Assembly: GCA_017308215.1 (NCBI GenBank)
Contig: JAFKFQ010000408.1
Span: forward strand, 1-40,785
DNA length: 40,785 nucleotides
Direction: 5' to 3'
DNA from: a bacterium
GTDB lineage: Bacteria; Planctomycetota; Planctomycetia; Gemmatales; Gemmataceae
The notes under the pieces are model-generated. The model did no database searches and was not told the DNA's origin. It worked only from the letters and a program-made list of their open reading frames with translations. The first letter of the stretch is position 1, and the number at the start of each line of letters is the position of its first letter. Positions 9,810-17,161 of the stretch are shown one piece after another. Both the position numbers and the translations under genes were made by a program.

Positions 9810-10889
9810 TTAATCGATCGACGTGACCTCGCTGGCGGCGCGGGTGGTGAGGGCGGCGAACATCGGCAGCGGGATCGACTCGCGGACGAACTGCACCCGC
9901 CCGTCGCCGAACAGAACGTTGATCCCGCCGGTGTGGAAGCCGTACGGCTCGTTGTTGTTCTTCCGGTTCATCGGCGACGCGCACGCCGTCCCGCACCCCT
10001 CGCTCGCCCCGTCCGAACTCGCCCCGTCGAGGCTGTACGGCCCCTCGCTATCCGCCCAGCAGATCCCCTGGTCGTTCGACACGCTCGACTGCACCGCCCG
10101 GTTGTAGTACACCACCGGCCGCCCCGCCGTCTCGACCACCAGCGTGGTGGACGAGGTGCCGTCGGTGACGTCGGTCATGCGCACCCGCGAGTTGCGGAAC
10201 ATGATGCCGAACCGGTTGTTGGCGTCGTAGAGCGGGACCGGTAGGTGGGGGTTGATGCTCCCGTGTTGGACGCCCATCACCACCTCGTAGTCGGTCGGGG
10301 CGAGCGGGTTGGTGACGCTCAGTGCCGGCCTCGGCGGCTTGGCGACCGCGGTGAGGACGTCGCCGCGGGTCGGGCTGCTCGGGCACTGGTACGTCCGCAC
10401 CGGCACCGCCGCGGCCACGACGTTCGTCCCCTCCCACCAGTTCAGGTCGAAGTTGTAGAGCTTTTGAAGGTTCTCCTGCTCGATGAACGGGAGCGTCAGC
10501 GGGCGCCAGCCGACGTACTTCCCGCCCGGGTTCCCGGGACCGGCCGTCGTCCACCCGGACGCCGGGAAGACGCTGTTCGTGTCGTGGAACCCGTGCAACG
10601 CGAGGCCGAGCTGCTTGAGGTTGTTCTGGCACTGCGTCCGCGCCGCCGCCTCGCGGACCTTCTGGACCGCGGGCAAGAGCAGGCCGACCAGGACGGCGAT
10701 GATGGCGATGACGACCAGCAACTCGATCAGCGTGAACGCGCGACGGCGCCGGGACGCGGGGATGGGAGCGGGGACGACCCGGTCCTCGAACGACTCGAGG
10801 CCGAGGACGACGGCGTCGCGGCGGCGGCCGAGGTTCCGTGGGTGGAACACCCACGACCGGAAGAGGGCGGGCAGGGGGCGGCGGGCCAT
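9810..10889 (-). CDS. DUF1559 prepilin-like protein with an unusual LExxEDR-type N-terminal extension
   Basis: 359 residues from the ATG at 10889, which has CCGGAG upstream; the frame is open back to 11033. The prepilin motif [18 protein letters not shown] begins only at about residue 49. The preceding stretch contains GLESFEDRVVPAPIP, which resembles the LExLEDRxxPA motif near the start of many large exported planctomycete proteins. The rest is ordinary DUF1559: VQKVREAAARTQCQNNLKQ, FHDTNSVFPASGW, a Cys-containing CPSSPTRGD loop, and the C-terminal signature HTGGINVLFGDGRVQFVRES. If translation starts inside the extension, the motif may be an accident; no ATG lies between it and FTLIELL. The two DUF1559 genes are tandem and may share transcripts. 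Confidence 0.88.
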   Translation of the reverse strand: MARRPLPALFRSWVFHPRNLGRRRDAVVLGLESFEDRVVPAPIPASRRRRAFTLIELLVVIAIIAVLVGLLLPAVQKVREAAARTQCQNNLKQLGLALHGFHDTNSVFPASGWTTAGPGNPGGKYVGWRPLTLPFIEQENLQKLYNFDLNWWEGTNVVAAAVPVRTYQCPSSPTRGDVLTAVAKPPRPALSVTNPLAPTDYEVVMGVQHGSINPHLPVPLYDANNRFGIMFRNSRVRMTDVTDGTSSTTLVVETAGRPVVYYNRAVQSSVSNDQGICWADSEGPYSLDGASSDGASEGCGTACASPMNRKNNNEPYGFHTGGINVLFGDGRVQFVRESIPLPMFAALTTRAASEVTSID

Positions 10890-11298
10890 GGGCTCGGCTC
10901 CGGGTGGGCTCGACGGTGGGGGCGAGCGGCGCGGAAGGATGATCGCGTGTTCGACCGGCAAAAAGGAGAGAGCCCGACCATTCTCACGGTCGGCCGTGTC
11001 CGGGGCGGTTTCTCGGCACAGGTGGCGTGACACTCGACGGTCGCGCGACCGACGCCCGCGTCGGACGACCCGCTCCCGTTGTCGGAACGGAAATAATAAT
11101 TTATGATAGTCACTTTAAACTTCAGGGGTGCCTGATGTCAATTAACAGAGCATAGTTTCGACCCTCGCCGGAAGGGCATATGCGCCGGGAGACACGGGAT
11201 ATCCGGGGGGCGTGAATGGGGATGTGAAGGTTAGCAGCCGATGCGGGGGATTCAACCGACCGGCGGATTATCCGTTGCTGCTTGGGTATAATGGGATA
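10890..11298. other. Intergenic region with A/T-rich patches
   Basis: No convincing gene. Two patches, about 11085-11140 and 11255-11320, are much richer in A/T than the surroundings (runs such as GGAAATAATAATTTATGATA and ACAATTTTATTTGTG). They probably hold promoters for the leftward DUF1559 genes and the rightward small gene. Confidence 0.5.
11287..11292 (+). promoter_or_regulatory. Candidate -10 element TATAAT
   Basis: A perfect TATAAT inside TGGGTATAATGGG in an A/T-rich patch. No good -35 box is seen at 16-18 bp; the TG two bases upstream hints at an extended -10. If real, transcription begins near 11299, which would exclude the most upstream ATG (11212) of the following frame. Confidence 0.35.
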
Positions 11299-11688
11299 AT
11301 GACAATTTTATTTGTGACGTGTGCCAGCGCCTCCGGCGCTGTCCATAACTCGTTCCGCCGTCGCCGCGGCTCTGGCCCGGAGCGACGGACCATCTTCCAG
11401 GGGAAGAAGGCCGTTCAGGGGCGGATGCGGATTCACCGGATCGACACCCGGCCGTTCACCTTGTTCCACCTAAAGATGGTGTGCTGCGCCACCGACACCG
11501 TTCTGCGGAAGGTGCGGGTCGTGCTGAAAGGCGACACCCTGAGCGGGCTCGACGACTTCGACTGGGGCGAGATGAAGGGACAGGCTCGGTTCGTCCCGGC
11601 GCCGAACAGCGAGCGGTATATCCCTGTCATCACCGCGGAAGACATCCGCGACATCCGCAAGACCCGGCCCGGCGCCGAGCACGATTGA
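11299..11688 (+). CDS. Small protein resembling the C-terminal domain of TIGR03943/DUF1980-type proteins
   Basis: The frame is open from an ATG at 11212; I give the ATG at 11299 because a TATAAT sits just upstream, but the ATG at 11425 is also possible. The informative part is the last ~95 residues: VQGRMRIHRIDTRPFTLFHL, then KMVCCATDTVLRKVRVVLKG, then RYIPVITAEDIRDI. The CC-A-x-D pattern followed by a short beta domain and a PVI..(E/D)I ending resembles the C-terminal domain of TIGR03943/DUF1980 proteins, which normally follows membrane helices. No membrane helices are present here. It could be a stand-alone domain or a 5'-truncated remnant. The family link is from memory and modest. Confidence 0.5.
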   Translation: MTILFVTCASASGAVHNSFRRRRGSGPERRTIFQGKKAVQGRMRIHRIDTRPFTLFHLKMVCCATDTVLRKVRVVLKGDTLSGLDDFDWGEMKGQARFVPAPNSERYIPVITAEDIRDIRKTRPGAEHD

Positions 11689-11701
11689 CGTGGGGCGCGC
11701 C

Positions 11702-12370
11702 TCACTTCCGCCGCAGGCGTTCCGCGGCCTCATGCTGCGTCACCAATTCACGGTGTAGGTTCTCGACCACCCAGTCGCGGTGCTTCCCCGCGTAGCGCGC
11801 CGGGTCGATCGGCGCGCCGACTGCCAGTGCGATCGTGCTCGGCTTCGGCGGCAGCAGGAGCGGCGCGGGGTGCGGCCAGGTATGGAAGCGGCTCCACGCG
11901 GCGAAACAGCCGGCAATGCCGACCGGCACGATCGGGCACGTCACCCGCTTGATGAGCAGCGACACCCCCGCCTTCAGCGGCTGCACCGCCCCGGTGTGCG
12001 TCCGCTCCCCCTCGGGGAACATCAGCACCGCCCGCCCCGCGGCGAGCGAGTCGAGCACTGCCTGAATCCCGTCCTTCCCCATCCCGCGGTCGATCGGGAT
12101 GGCGTTCAGGCTGCGGATCAGCGGCCCGAGGCCGGGCTGCGTGAACAGGTTGTTGCGAGCCAGGAACGACAGGTAGCGGCGGCTGGCGAGGCCGACCAGT
12201 ACCGGGTCGAACATCGACTGGTGGTTGGCGACGAGCAGGACCGGGCCGCGGCGCGGCACGTTCCCCCACCCGGACCGGCGGAGGCTGAACCCGAAGGTGA
12301 AGGCCGTGAACGCCGACCAGTAGACGGCGTCGTACCAGAAGCGGGCGGCTAGAGGCGGGCGGTCGCGCAT
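11702..12370 (-). CDS. plsC: 1-acyl-sn-glycerol-3-phosphate acyltransferase (PlsC-type)
   Basis: 222 residues starting at the ATG at 12370 (MRDRPPLAARFWYDAVYW); the longer open frame upstream is out-of-frame translation of cmk. Motif I, the catalytic H-x4-D, is NHQSMFD. The substrate-binding block FPEGERTHTGA corresponds to the usual FPEGTRS. It transfers an acyl chain to lysophosphatidic acid at the inner membrane, giving phosphatidic acid; a hydrophobic stretch near the N-terminus (WSAFTAFTFGFSL) fits membrane association. It overlaps the 3' end of cmk by 22 nt, so the two are very probably co-transcribed and translationally coupled. PlsC-like proteins include acyltransferases with other acceptors, so the exact substrate is inferred. 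Confidence 0.88.
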   Translation of the reverse strand: MRDRPPLAARFWYDAVYWSAFTAFTFGFSLRRSGWGNVPRRGPVLLVANHQSMFDPVLVGLASRRYLSFLARNNLFTQPGLGPLIRSLNAIPIDRGMGKDGIQAVLDSLAAGRAVLMFPEGERTHTGAVQPLKAGVSLLIKRVTCPIVPVGIAGCFAAWSRFHTWPHPAPLLLPPKPSTIALAVGAPIDPARYAGKHRDWVVENLHRELVTQHEAAERLRRK

Positions 12371-13008
12371 CGGCGGACGATCTCCTCCAGCCGGGCCACC
12401 ACGTCGTCGGCGGACAGGTCGGTCGTGTCGATTACTACGGCGTCGGCGGCGGCCCGCAGCGGGGCGTCCTCGCGCTCGGTGTCGCGCGTGTCGCGCTCGT
12501 GCTGGGAGGCGAGCACCTCCTCCAGCGTCACCGACTCGCCCTTGTCGAGCAGCTCGCGGAACCGCCGCGCCGCCCGCGCCCGCGGGTCGGCGGTGACGAA
12601 GAACTTGCACGCCGCGTCCGGGAACACGGCCGTCCCCTGGTCGCGCCCCTCGCACACGATGTCCCGCCCCTCGGCGATCCGCCGCTGCTCGGCCGCCAGG
12701 AACCGCCGCACCACCGGCACCACCGCGACCTTGCTGGCGGTCTGCGCCACCGCCGCGGCGCGGATGGCGGCGGTAACGTCGCGCCCGTCGAGCACCACCC
12801 TGCCGGGCGGCATGTCGAGTAGGAGCTCGTCGAGAACCGCTTCGACGGCGACGTGGTTCGCGGGGTCGATACCGCGGTTGAGCAGCGCGAGCGCGACGGC
12901 CCGGAACATGGCGCCGGTGTCGAGGTAGTCGAACCCGAGCCGCGCCGCGAGGCCGCGGGCGGCGGTGCTCTTCCCGGACCCGGCGGGGCCGTCGATGGTG
13001 ACGATCAT
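12349..13008 (-). CDS. cmk: Cytidylate kinase
   Basis: 219 residues. It phosphorylates CMP and dCMP with ATP in the cytoplasm. The P-loop GPAGSGKST is at 7-15, followed by LGFDYLDTGAMFRA, the nucleotide-acceptor region typical of bacterial CMP kinases. Later come VLDGRDVTAAIR and EGRDQGTAVFPDAACKFF (usual form GRDIGTVVFPDA), then the lid region RARAARRFREL and ASQHERDTRDTERED. Length is normal and the protein looks complete. The stop lies 22 nt inside plsC. The start has no obvious Shine-Dalgarno sequence. It is divergent from the TPR-like gene at 13334, with a perfect inverted repeat in the gap. Confidence 0.95.
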   Translation of the reverse strand: MIVTIDGPAGSGKSTAARGLAARLGFDYLDTGAMFRAVALALLNRGIDPANHVAVEAVLDELLLDMPPGRVVLDGRDVTAAIRAAAVAQTASKVAVVPVVRRFLAAEQRRIAEGRDIVCEGRDQGTAVFPDAACKFFVTADPRARAARRFRELLDKGESVTLEEVLASQHERDTRDTEREDAPLRAAADAVVIDTTDLSADDVVARLEEIVRRCATARL

Positions 13009-13133
13009 GGAGGGTTGGGGGGCGTGGATGGATACGAAGTAGAAAGTTACCGGAGGGGTCGGTGACCGAACAGGGGCGGCGACTCGGCGAGCTGCGCGCG
13101 GTGGAGGGCAGGGGTTTGAAGTCGAGGAAAATG

Positions 13134-13213
13134 GACAGGATAACCGGATGACCAGGATGCCGAGCCGAAGACAACGCCCCGGCTCGGCATCCTGGTCATC
13201 CGGTTATCCTGTC
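13134..13213. repeat. Perfect 33-bp inverted repeat between divergent genes
   Basis: Arms 13134-13166 and 13181-13213 are exact reverse complements with a 14-nt loop (core ACAGGATAACCGGATGACCA). It lies between the divergent cmk (start 13008) and TPR-like (start 13334) genes, so it cannot end either coding transcript. It resembles a REP- or MITE-like palindrome. The remaining 13009-13333 shows no gene. Confidence 0.9.
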
Positions 13214-13333
13214 TCATTTCGGTCCGCCGCACCCACCCAGCCCCTTGCGAGGCTCGGCTCGCCGTTCCGCCCTGGATTCCCGCGCCACGGTGCGGGATAA
13301 TCACACTTCCCATACCCTCGCCCGGTCGTCGTC

Positions 13334-14344
13334 ATGACGCTGCCCGGTCAGCCGCCGCCGTCGCCGGCCCTCACCGCCGCCCTCCACCTGCTCAAGGCCG
13401 GGATGCCGGCCGAGGCCGAGACGGTCGTCGTCAAGGCTGCCCGCGACGCCAAGCGCGACCACGGCTCCGGGTCGCACCCGCTCGCGCTCGCCTACGCCGA
13501 CATGGCGCGGTTCCACTTCGCCGCCGGCGAGGTGAAGCGGGCCGGCACCGAGTTCCAGCACGCCGTCAAGTACCCGGCGTCGGCCGCCGCCGCGGGGAAG
13601 AAGGATCGCCTCGCGTTCCTGTTCGGCTACGGCGGGTGCCTTGCCGCGCTCGGCCGTACCGCCGACGCCGAGAAGGTGTTCCGCCAGTGCGTGCTGACCG
13701 CGCGCGATGTGTACGGCGCCGGCTCGGCGGGCGCGGCGGCGGCGGTCGTGCCGCTCGCCGAGCTGTTCCTGGCGACCGACCACCCCGGCGACGCCGCCCG
13801 CCTCCTCGACGGCGCCGCGCCGGCGCTACTCGGCCACCGCGACCCGCTCGCCCCGCACGCCTCGGCGCTCAAGGCCGAGGCGCACCGCCTGCTGAACCGC
13901 CCGAACGACCCGTTCGCCGACCTCGCCCGGATCGCCGACGAGACCGTGCGCGCGGCCGTGGCGGCGGCAATCGCCCGCGCCGCGACCGACCCGCACCCGC
14001 GGCGGCGGCCGGTGCTCAACGACCTGGCGGCGTTCACCGCGCGCCGGTTTGGCGACGGCCACCCGGCGGCGGTGGACGCGCTGGCCGCGGTGGTCCGGCA
14101 CGAGGCCGCACTCGGCACGGCCGACTCGCCGGCGCGGGCGGCGGCGGTGCGACGGGCGGTGTGGGCGTTCGCCGCCCGCCGGCCGGAGGGCGTGGTGCTG
14201 GAGAACGTCGAGGTCGGGTTCGACCCGGACGGGACCATCCACCTTGCCCCACACCTGACCCGCAACCCGGCGGCCGAGCTGGCGGCGGTCGAAGCGGTGC
14301 TCGTCGCGGCGGTTGACGACCTGTTCGGGCGCGCGGCCGGGTAG
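13334..14344 (+). CDS. TPR-like alpha-helical hypothetical protein
   Basis: 336 residues, Ala-rich and helical. The first ~170 residues contain helix pairs resembling tetratricopeptide repeats: LTAALHLLKAGMPAEAETVV, ALAYADMARFHFAAGEVKRA, LAFLFGYGGCLAALGRTADA and AAAVVPLAELFLATDHPGDA, with the alternating small residues and A-E/D-A endings usual in TPR/TPR-12 proteins. The C-terminal half lacks clear repeats. There is no signal peptide or membrane segment, so it is probably cytoplasmic and a protein-interaction scaffold. Partner unknown. It precedes the ArsR-type regulator by about 100 nt on the same strand. No clear Shine-Dalgarno precedes the ATG. Confidence 0.8.
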   Translation: MTLPGQPPPSPALTAALHLLKAGMPAEAETVVVKAARDAKRDHGSGSHPLALAYADMARFHFAAGEVKRAGTEFQHAVKYPASAAAAGKKDRLAFLFGYGGCLAALGRTADAEKVFRQCVLTARDVYGAGSAGAAAAVVPLAELFLATDHPGDAARLLDGAAPALLGHRDPLAPHASALKAEAHRLLNRPNDPFADLARIADETVRAAVAAAIARAATDPHPRRRPVLNDLAAFTARRFGDGHPAAVDALAAVVRHEAALGTADSPARAAAVRRAVWAFAARRPEGVVLENVEVGFDPDGTIHLAPHLTRNPAAELAAVEAVLVAAVDDLFGRAAG

Positions 14345-14359
14345 GCAAATTTCCGACCA

Positions 14360-14387
14360 CACGTCGGGGAATTCGGTCGCACGTCGG
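14360..14387 (+). promoter_or_regulatory. Candidate operator: two CACGTCGG direct repeats, 20 bp apart
   Basis: CACGTCGG occurs at 14360-14367 and 14380-14387, a spacing of 20 bp, close to two helical turns, which would put both on one face of the DNA. They lie just upstream of a TATAAC at 14400 and of the ArsR-type gene. Binding is inferred. Confidence 0.35.
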
Positions 14388-14447
14388 TCCGCTCCCGGGT
14401 ATAACCGTCTTTCGTATTGTTTTTCCCGGACGGACGGAGACGCGCTT

Positions 14448-14813
14448 GTGACCGACTACCAAGCCGCACGCCGGGTGGCGACCCGCCTCGCCGCCCTGGC
14501 CGAGCCGACGCGCCTGCGCGTGCTCGACCGGCTGGCGCAGGGGCCGCTGCACGTCGGCGCCATGGCTGAACTGCTGGGTGTGCCGATGGTGAACCTGTCG
14601 CATCACCTGGGCGTGATGCGCCAGGCCGGGCTTCTGACCGACGAGAAGGACGGGCGGCGGGTGGTGTACCGGCTCAACCCGGACGTGTTCGGCCCCGGCG
14701 ACAACGGCGACACGCTGGCGGTGCTCGACCTGGACGGGTACAAGGTCCGTGTCCGCAAGGGCGGGGCGGCTCTGGTGCCCCCGGTACGGTCGGCGAAGAA
14801 GAAGAAGGGGTAG
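14448..14813 (+). CDS. ArsR/SmtB-family winged-helix transcriptional regulator
   Basis: 121 residues from the GTG at 14448, which has GGAGA about 9 nt upstream; the ATG at 14313 lies inside the preceding gene and is rejected. The winged-helix core is continuous: LAALAEPTRLRVLDRLAQGP, then HVGAMAELLGVPMVNLSHHL (recognition helix) and GVMRQAGLLTDEKDGRRVVY (wing). The metal-binding Cys motif of arsenic/cadmium sensors (ELCVCDL) is absent, so it does not look like a classical thiol metal sensor. It ends in a Lys-rich tail (KKKKG). Two CACGTCGG direct repeats 20 bp apart (14360 and 14380) lie just before a TATAAC (14400-14405) upstream of the gene, a possible autoregulatory operator. Confidence 0.88.
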   Translation: MTDYQAARRVATRLAALAEPTRLRVLDRLAQGPLHVGAMAELLGVPMVNLSHHLGVMRQAGLLTDEKDGRRVVYRLNPDVFGPGDNGDTLAVLDLDGYKVRVRKGGAALVPPVRSAKKKKG

Positions 14814-14833
14814 CCGGCTTGCGGGGAGCGCGA

Positions 14834-15507
14834 ATGCGGGTTCCGCTGGTCCGCTTCGGGAACGACGAGTGGCCGTTCGCGTGGTGGGAACTGCTGTTCA
14901 TCCCCGTCATGCTGCCGCTGATCTTCGTCTCCCTACTGGTGCTCGCAGTCCTGTCCGTGCCGGCCGAGTTCGTTTACGGGTGGCGGCAGCACCGGCGGGA
15001 GAAGCAACTCCGCCCGCGCCTCGCCGCCGCCGGCCGGGTGATGGACTGGGCCGAGGTCGAGACGCGGGCTCGCGGCCGGTGACGGCACGCTCGTCGTCGA
15101 GCATTGTTCGCCGAAGGGGCCGGTCCGCGAGTGGTGGACCGCGGACGACCTGATCGCGGCCGCGCCCGTGCCCCTTCCGACCTCGATCCGGGTGCCACCT
15201 GCGGACGGCGAGCTAACGCAACTCCGGGACTATGCCGCGGCCTGTGCGACCCGATACCTCGATCACGATGTGGGAAGCGCGAGGCTGACGGACATGCCGG
15301 TCCCACTTGCACCAGAAGCTCAACCCCGCCAAGTCTGTCGTCGTGGATCTCGGCGGCGGGCTGATGACGGCGATCGTCTTGCGGACCGGCCGCGACCTGG
15401 CCGGGAAGTACCCGCGGGGGCGGGTGGTGACGCTCGTGGCGTGGGCCGACAAGCCGGTCCTGTTCGCCGGCGACGCGGAGATGGTGTTTCTCGGGAATCC
15501 GGCGTGA
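14834..15507 (+). pseudogene. Membrane-anchored hypothetical protein split by two frameshifts
   Basis: Three consecutive frames join into one plausible protein of about 220 residues. Block 1 (14834-15082) starts MRVPLVRFGNDEWPF, has a strong membrane helix (LLFIPVMLPLIFVSLLVLAV) and then RVMDWAEVETRARGR. Block 2 (from about 15078) reads GDGTLVVEHCSPKGPVREWW, TADDLIAAAPVPLP and LTDMPVP. Block 3 (from about 15307) reads HQKLNPAKSVVVDLGGGLMT and ends AGDAEMVFLGNPA at 15507. The joins look like small indels, not large losses. I start at 14834, not the in-frame TTG at 14819, because GGGGAG lies ahead of it. Without the join, block 1 alone would be an 82-residue single-pass protein. Function unknown. 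It may be a true pseudogene or two sequencing errors. Confidence 0.65.
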
Positions 15508-15508
15508 A

Positions 15509-16318
15509 TCAGCGAGGCGGCAGAAGGCGGGCGCCGCGCTCGGGCGGGTTCAGACCGGCCGGCGGCGGGAGTTCCTCGACGGCACCGGCCGGGGGCGTTC
15601 CCGGCAGCAGGAGTTCGCGCCCGGGGGGCTGTGCCGGCCGCGGCTGGGCGCCGAGCACCGGGCGGACGGTCACGTCGCGGTCGGCCTCGAAGGCGCGGTT
15701 GTCGGTCGTCGTCAGCCGAACGGCGACGCGGACCTTGTTCGACGCCGGCGTCGTCTGCCACGGCAGGCGCACGAAGTAGCCGGACGAGAGGAGCCCGCTC
15801 CGCCACGTCGGGCGGAGCTGTTCCGGCGTCAGCTCCCAGGTGCCGATCGGCAGCTTCAGCCCCTGCGGGTTGACCTCCCACGCGGCGATCGTGGCGCGGC
15901 CCGGCACCTTGATCGCCGACCGGTCTTCGTCGGTCGGTACGATCACCACCATCAGGCACTCGTCGCCCGGCACGCCGTCCTCGTCCACGCCGCCGGTGCC
16001 GCGGCCGATGCTGATCTCGCGCACGAACACCGGCGCCCCAGCACCCGTCGGCACGGCCGGCGGGGCACCGGGGAACTCGGGCGGACGCTGGTGCTCGTAG
16101 GTGCGGTTGAGGTTGCGCGCGGCCTCGAGCTGCGCCCGGGTGGCCGCGAGTTCGCGGTCCCGGGTGCGGAGCTCGGCTTCGATCAGGTCGTATCGCTTGT
16201 TCGGCCGGCAGGCGACCGGCACGAAGGACTGGAACGCGGCGAGGCCGAGGAATAGCCGGAGCCGGAGCCGCGGGCGGCTGGCACGTCCTGCGCCGGGGTT
16301 CCGCGGCTCCGTCCCCAC
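15509..16318 (-). CDS. Probable lipoprotein with coiled-coil segment, function unknown
   Basis: 269 residues from a GTG at 16318 with AGGGGGG 4 nt upstream. After a basic N-terminus comes a hydrophobic stretch (LFLGLAAFQSFVPVAC) whose end resembles a lipobox, so export and lipid attachment at Cys37 are likely. A charged helix follows (LIEAELRTRDRELAATRAQL), predicted coiled coil, then a Pro-rich linker. The C-terminal half looks beta-rich (SGYFVRLPWQ, VRVAVRLTTTDNRAFEADRD), and the tail is Pro-rich. It starts 15 nt after the clpP stop at 16334, so it is probably the last gene of that transcript. Its end faces the frameshifted gene ending at 15507, one base away. Confidence 0.75.
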   Translation of the reverse strand: MGTEPRNPGAGRASRPRLRLRLFLGLAAFQSFVPVACRPNKRYDLIEAELRTRDRELAATRAQLEAARNLNRTYEHQRPPEFPGAPPAVPTGAGAPVFVREISIGRGTGGVDEDGVPGDECLMVVIVPTDEDRSAIKVPGRATIAAWEVNPQGLKLPIGTWELTPEQLRPTWRSGLLSSGYFVRLPWQTTPASNKVRVAVRLTTTDNRAFEADRDVTVRPVLGAQPRPAQPPGRELLLPGTPPAGAVEELPPPAGLNPPERGARLLPPR

Positions 16319-16333
16319 TCAACCCCCCTGGAC

Positions 16334-16948
16334 TTACTCGGCCGGGCGGCTGCCGAGCTGGTCGGCCGGCATCCGCTCCAGCACCTTGTCGATCAGCCCG
16401 AAATCGCGGGCCTCGGCCGCGGACATGAAGTTGTCGCGGTCGGTCCCCTTCTCGATCGCCTCCAGCGGCTGCCCGGCGTGCTTGGCGAGCAGCTGGTTGA
16501 GCGTCTTCTTCGTCCGCAGGAACTCCTTCGCGTGGATCAGGATTTCCTCGGTCGTGCCCTCGGTGCCGGCGAGCGGCTGGTGGATCATCACCCGGGCGTT
16601 GGGGAGGGCGAACCGCTTCCCCTTCGTGCCGGCGGTGAGGAGCATCGCCCCCATGCTCGCGGCCTGCCCCATGCAGTATGTCGACACGTCGCAGGTGACG
16701 AACTGCATGGTGTCGTAGATCGCCATGCCCGCGGTCACGCTCCAGCCCGGGCTGTTGATGTACAGGTGGATGTCTCGCTTCGGGTCCTCGAACTGGAGGA
16801 ACAGCATCTGGGCAACAATCAGATTCGCCATGTCGTCCTGCACGACGCCTTGCAGGAAGATGATGCGGTCCTTCAGCAGCCGGCTGTAGATGTCGTAGGC
16901 CCGCTCCTCGCGGCCCCGGCTCTCCACCACGATCGGTACGAGCGGCAT
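16334..16948 (-). CDS. clpP: ATP-dependent Clp protease proteolytic subunit ClpP, with a substituted oxyanion-hole glycine
   Basis: 204 residues, normal length. ClpP forms tetradecameric chambers that degrade proteins unfolded by ClpX or ClpA/C. The catalytic triad is present: Ser98 in [10 protein letters not shown], His123 in RVMIHQP and Asp172 in TDRDNF. The hydrophobic heptamer-contact and handle regions read normally. The odd point is [11 protein letters not shown] at 64-74. ClpP normally has INSPGGSV, where the second Gly helps form the oxyanion hole; here it is Trp69 (TGG; one base from GGG). The start has an ideal GGAGG 7 nt upstream. A second clpP lies upstream (17162-17815), with an inverted repeat between. 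Such pairs can form mixed rings. Confidence 0.95.
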   Translation of the reverse strand: MPLVPIVVESRGREERAYDIYSRLLKDRIIFLQGVVQDDMANLIVAQMLFLQFEDPKRDIHLYINSPGWSVTAGMAIYDTMQFVTCDVSTYCMGQAASMGAMLLTAGTKGKRFALPNARVMIHQPLAGTEGTTEEILIHAKEFLRTKKTLNQLLAKHAGQPLEAIEKGTDRDNFMSAAEARDFGLIDKVLERMPADQLGSRPAE

Positions 16949-17069
16949 GGTCGGTCCTCCGGGCGGCCCGCCGCGCCGGGTGAGATCGGGCGGCGGGGCG
17001 GCGGTGTATCAGGGTATGGGGTCGGGCCGGGCGGGTTTTCCGGGCCGGCGGCCGGACTTGCGGTTCGGG

Positions 17070-17149
17070 GCGAACGGCCGGCGTAAGCGGGCTGGTCGTT
17101 GTTTCTGGCACACGCGGTAACAACCAGCCGGCTTACGCCGGCCGTTCGC
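17070..17149. repeat. 27-bp inverted repeat between the two clpP genes
   Basis: Arms 17070-17096 and 17123-17149 match with one mismatch (core GAACGGCCGGCGTAAGC), and pairing can continue further inward with an indel. It lies downstream of one clpP stop (17162) and upstream of the next clpP start (16948). It could act as a terminator or attenuator or as an RNA-processing site in the tig-clpP-clpP transcript. No U-tract is visible. Confidence 0.85.
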
Positions 17150-17161
17150 CCGGCAGAGTCG

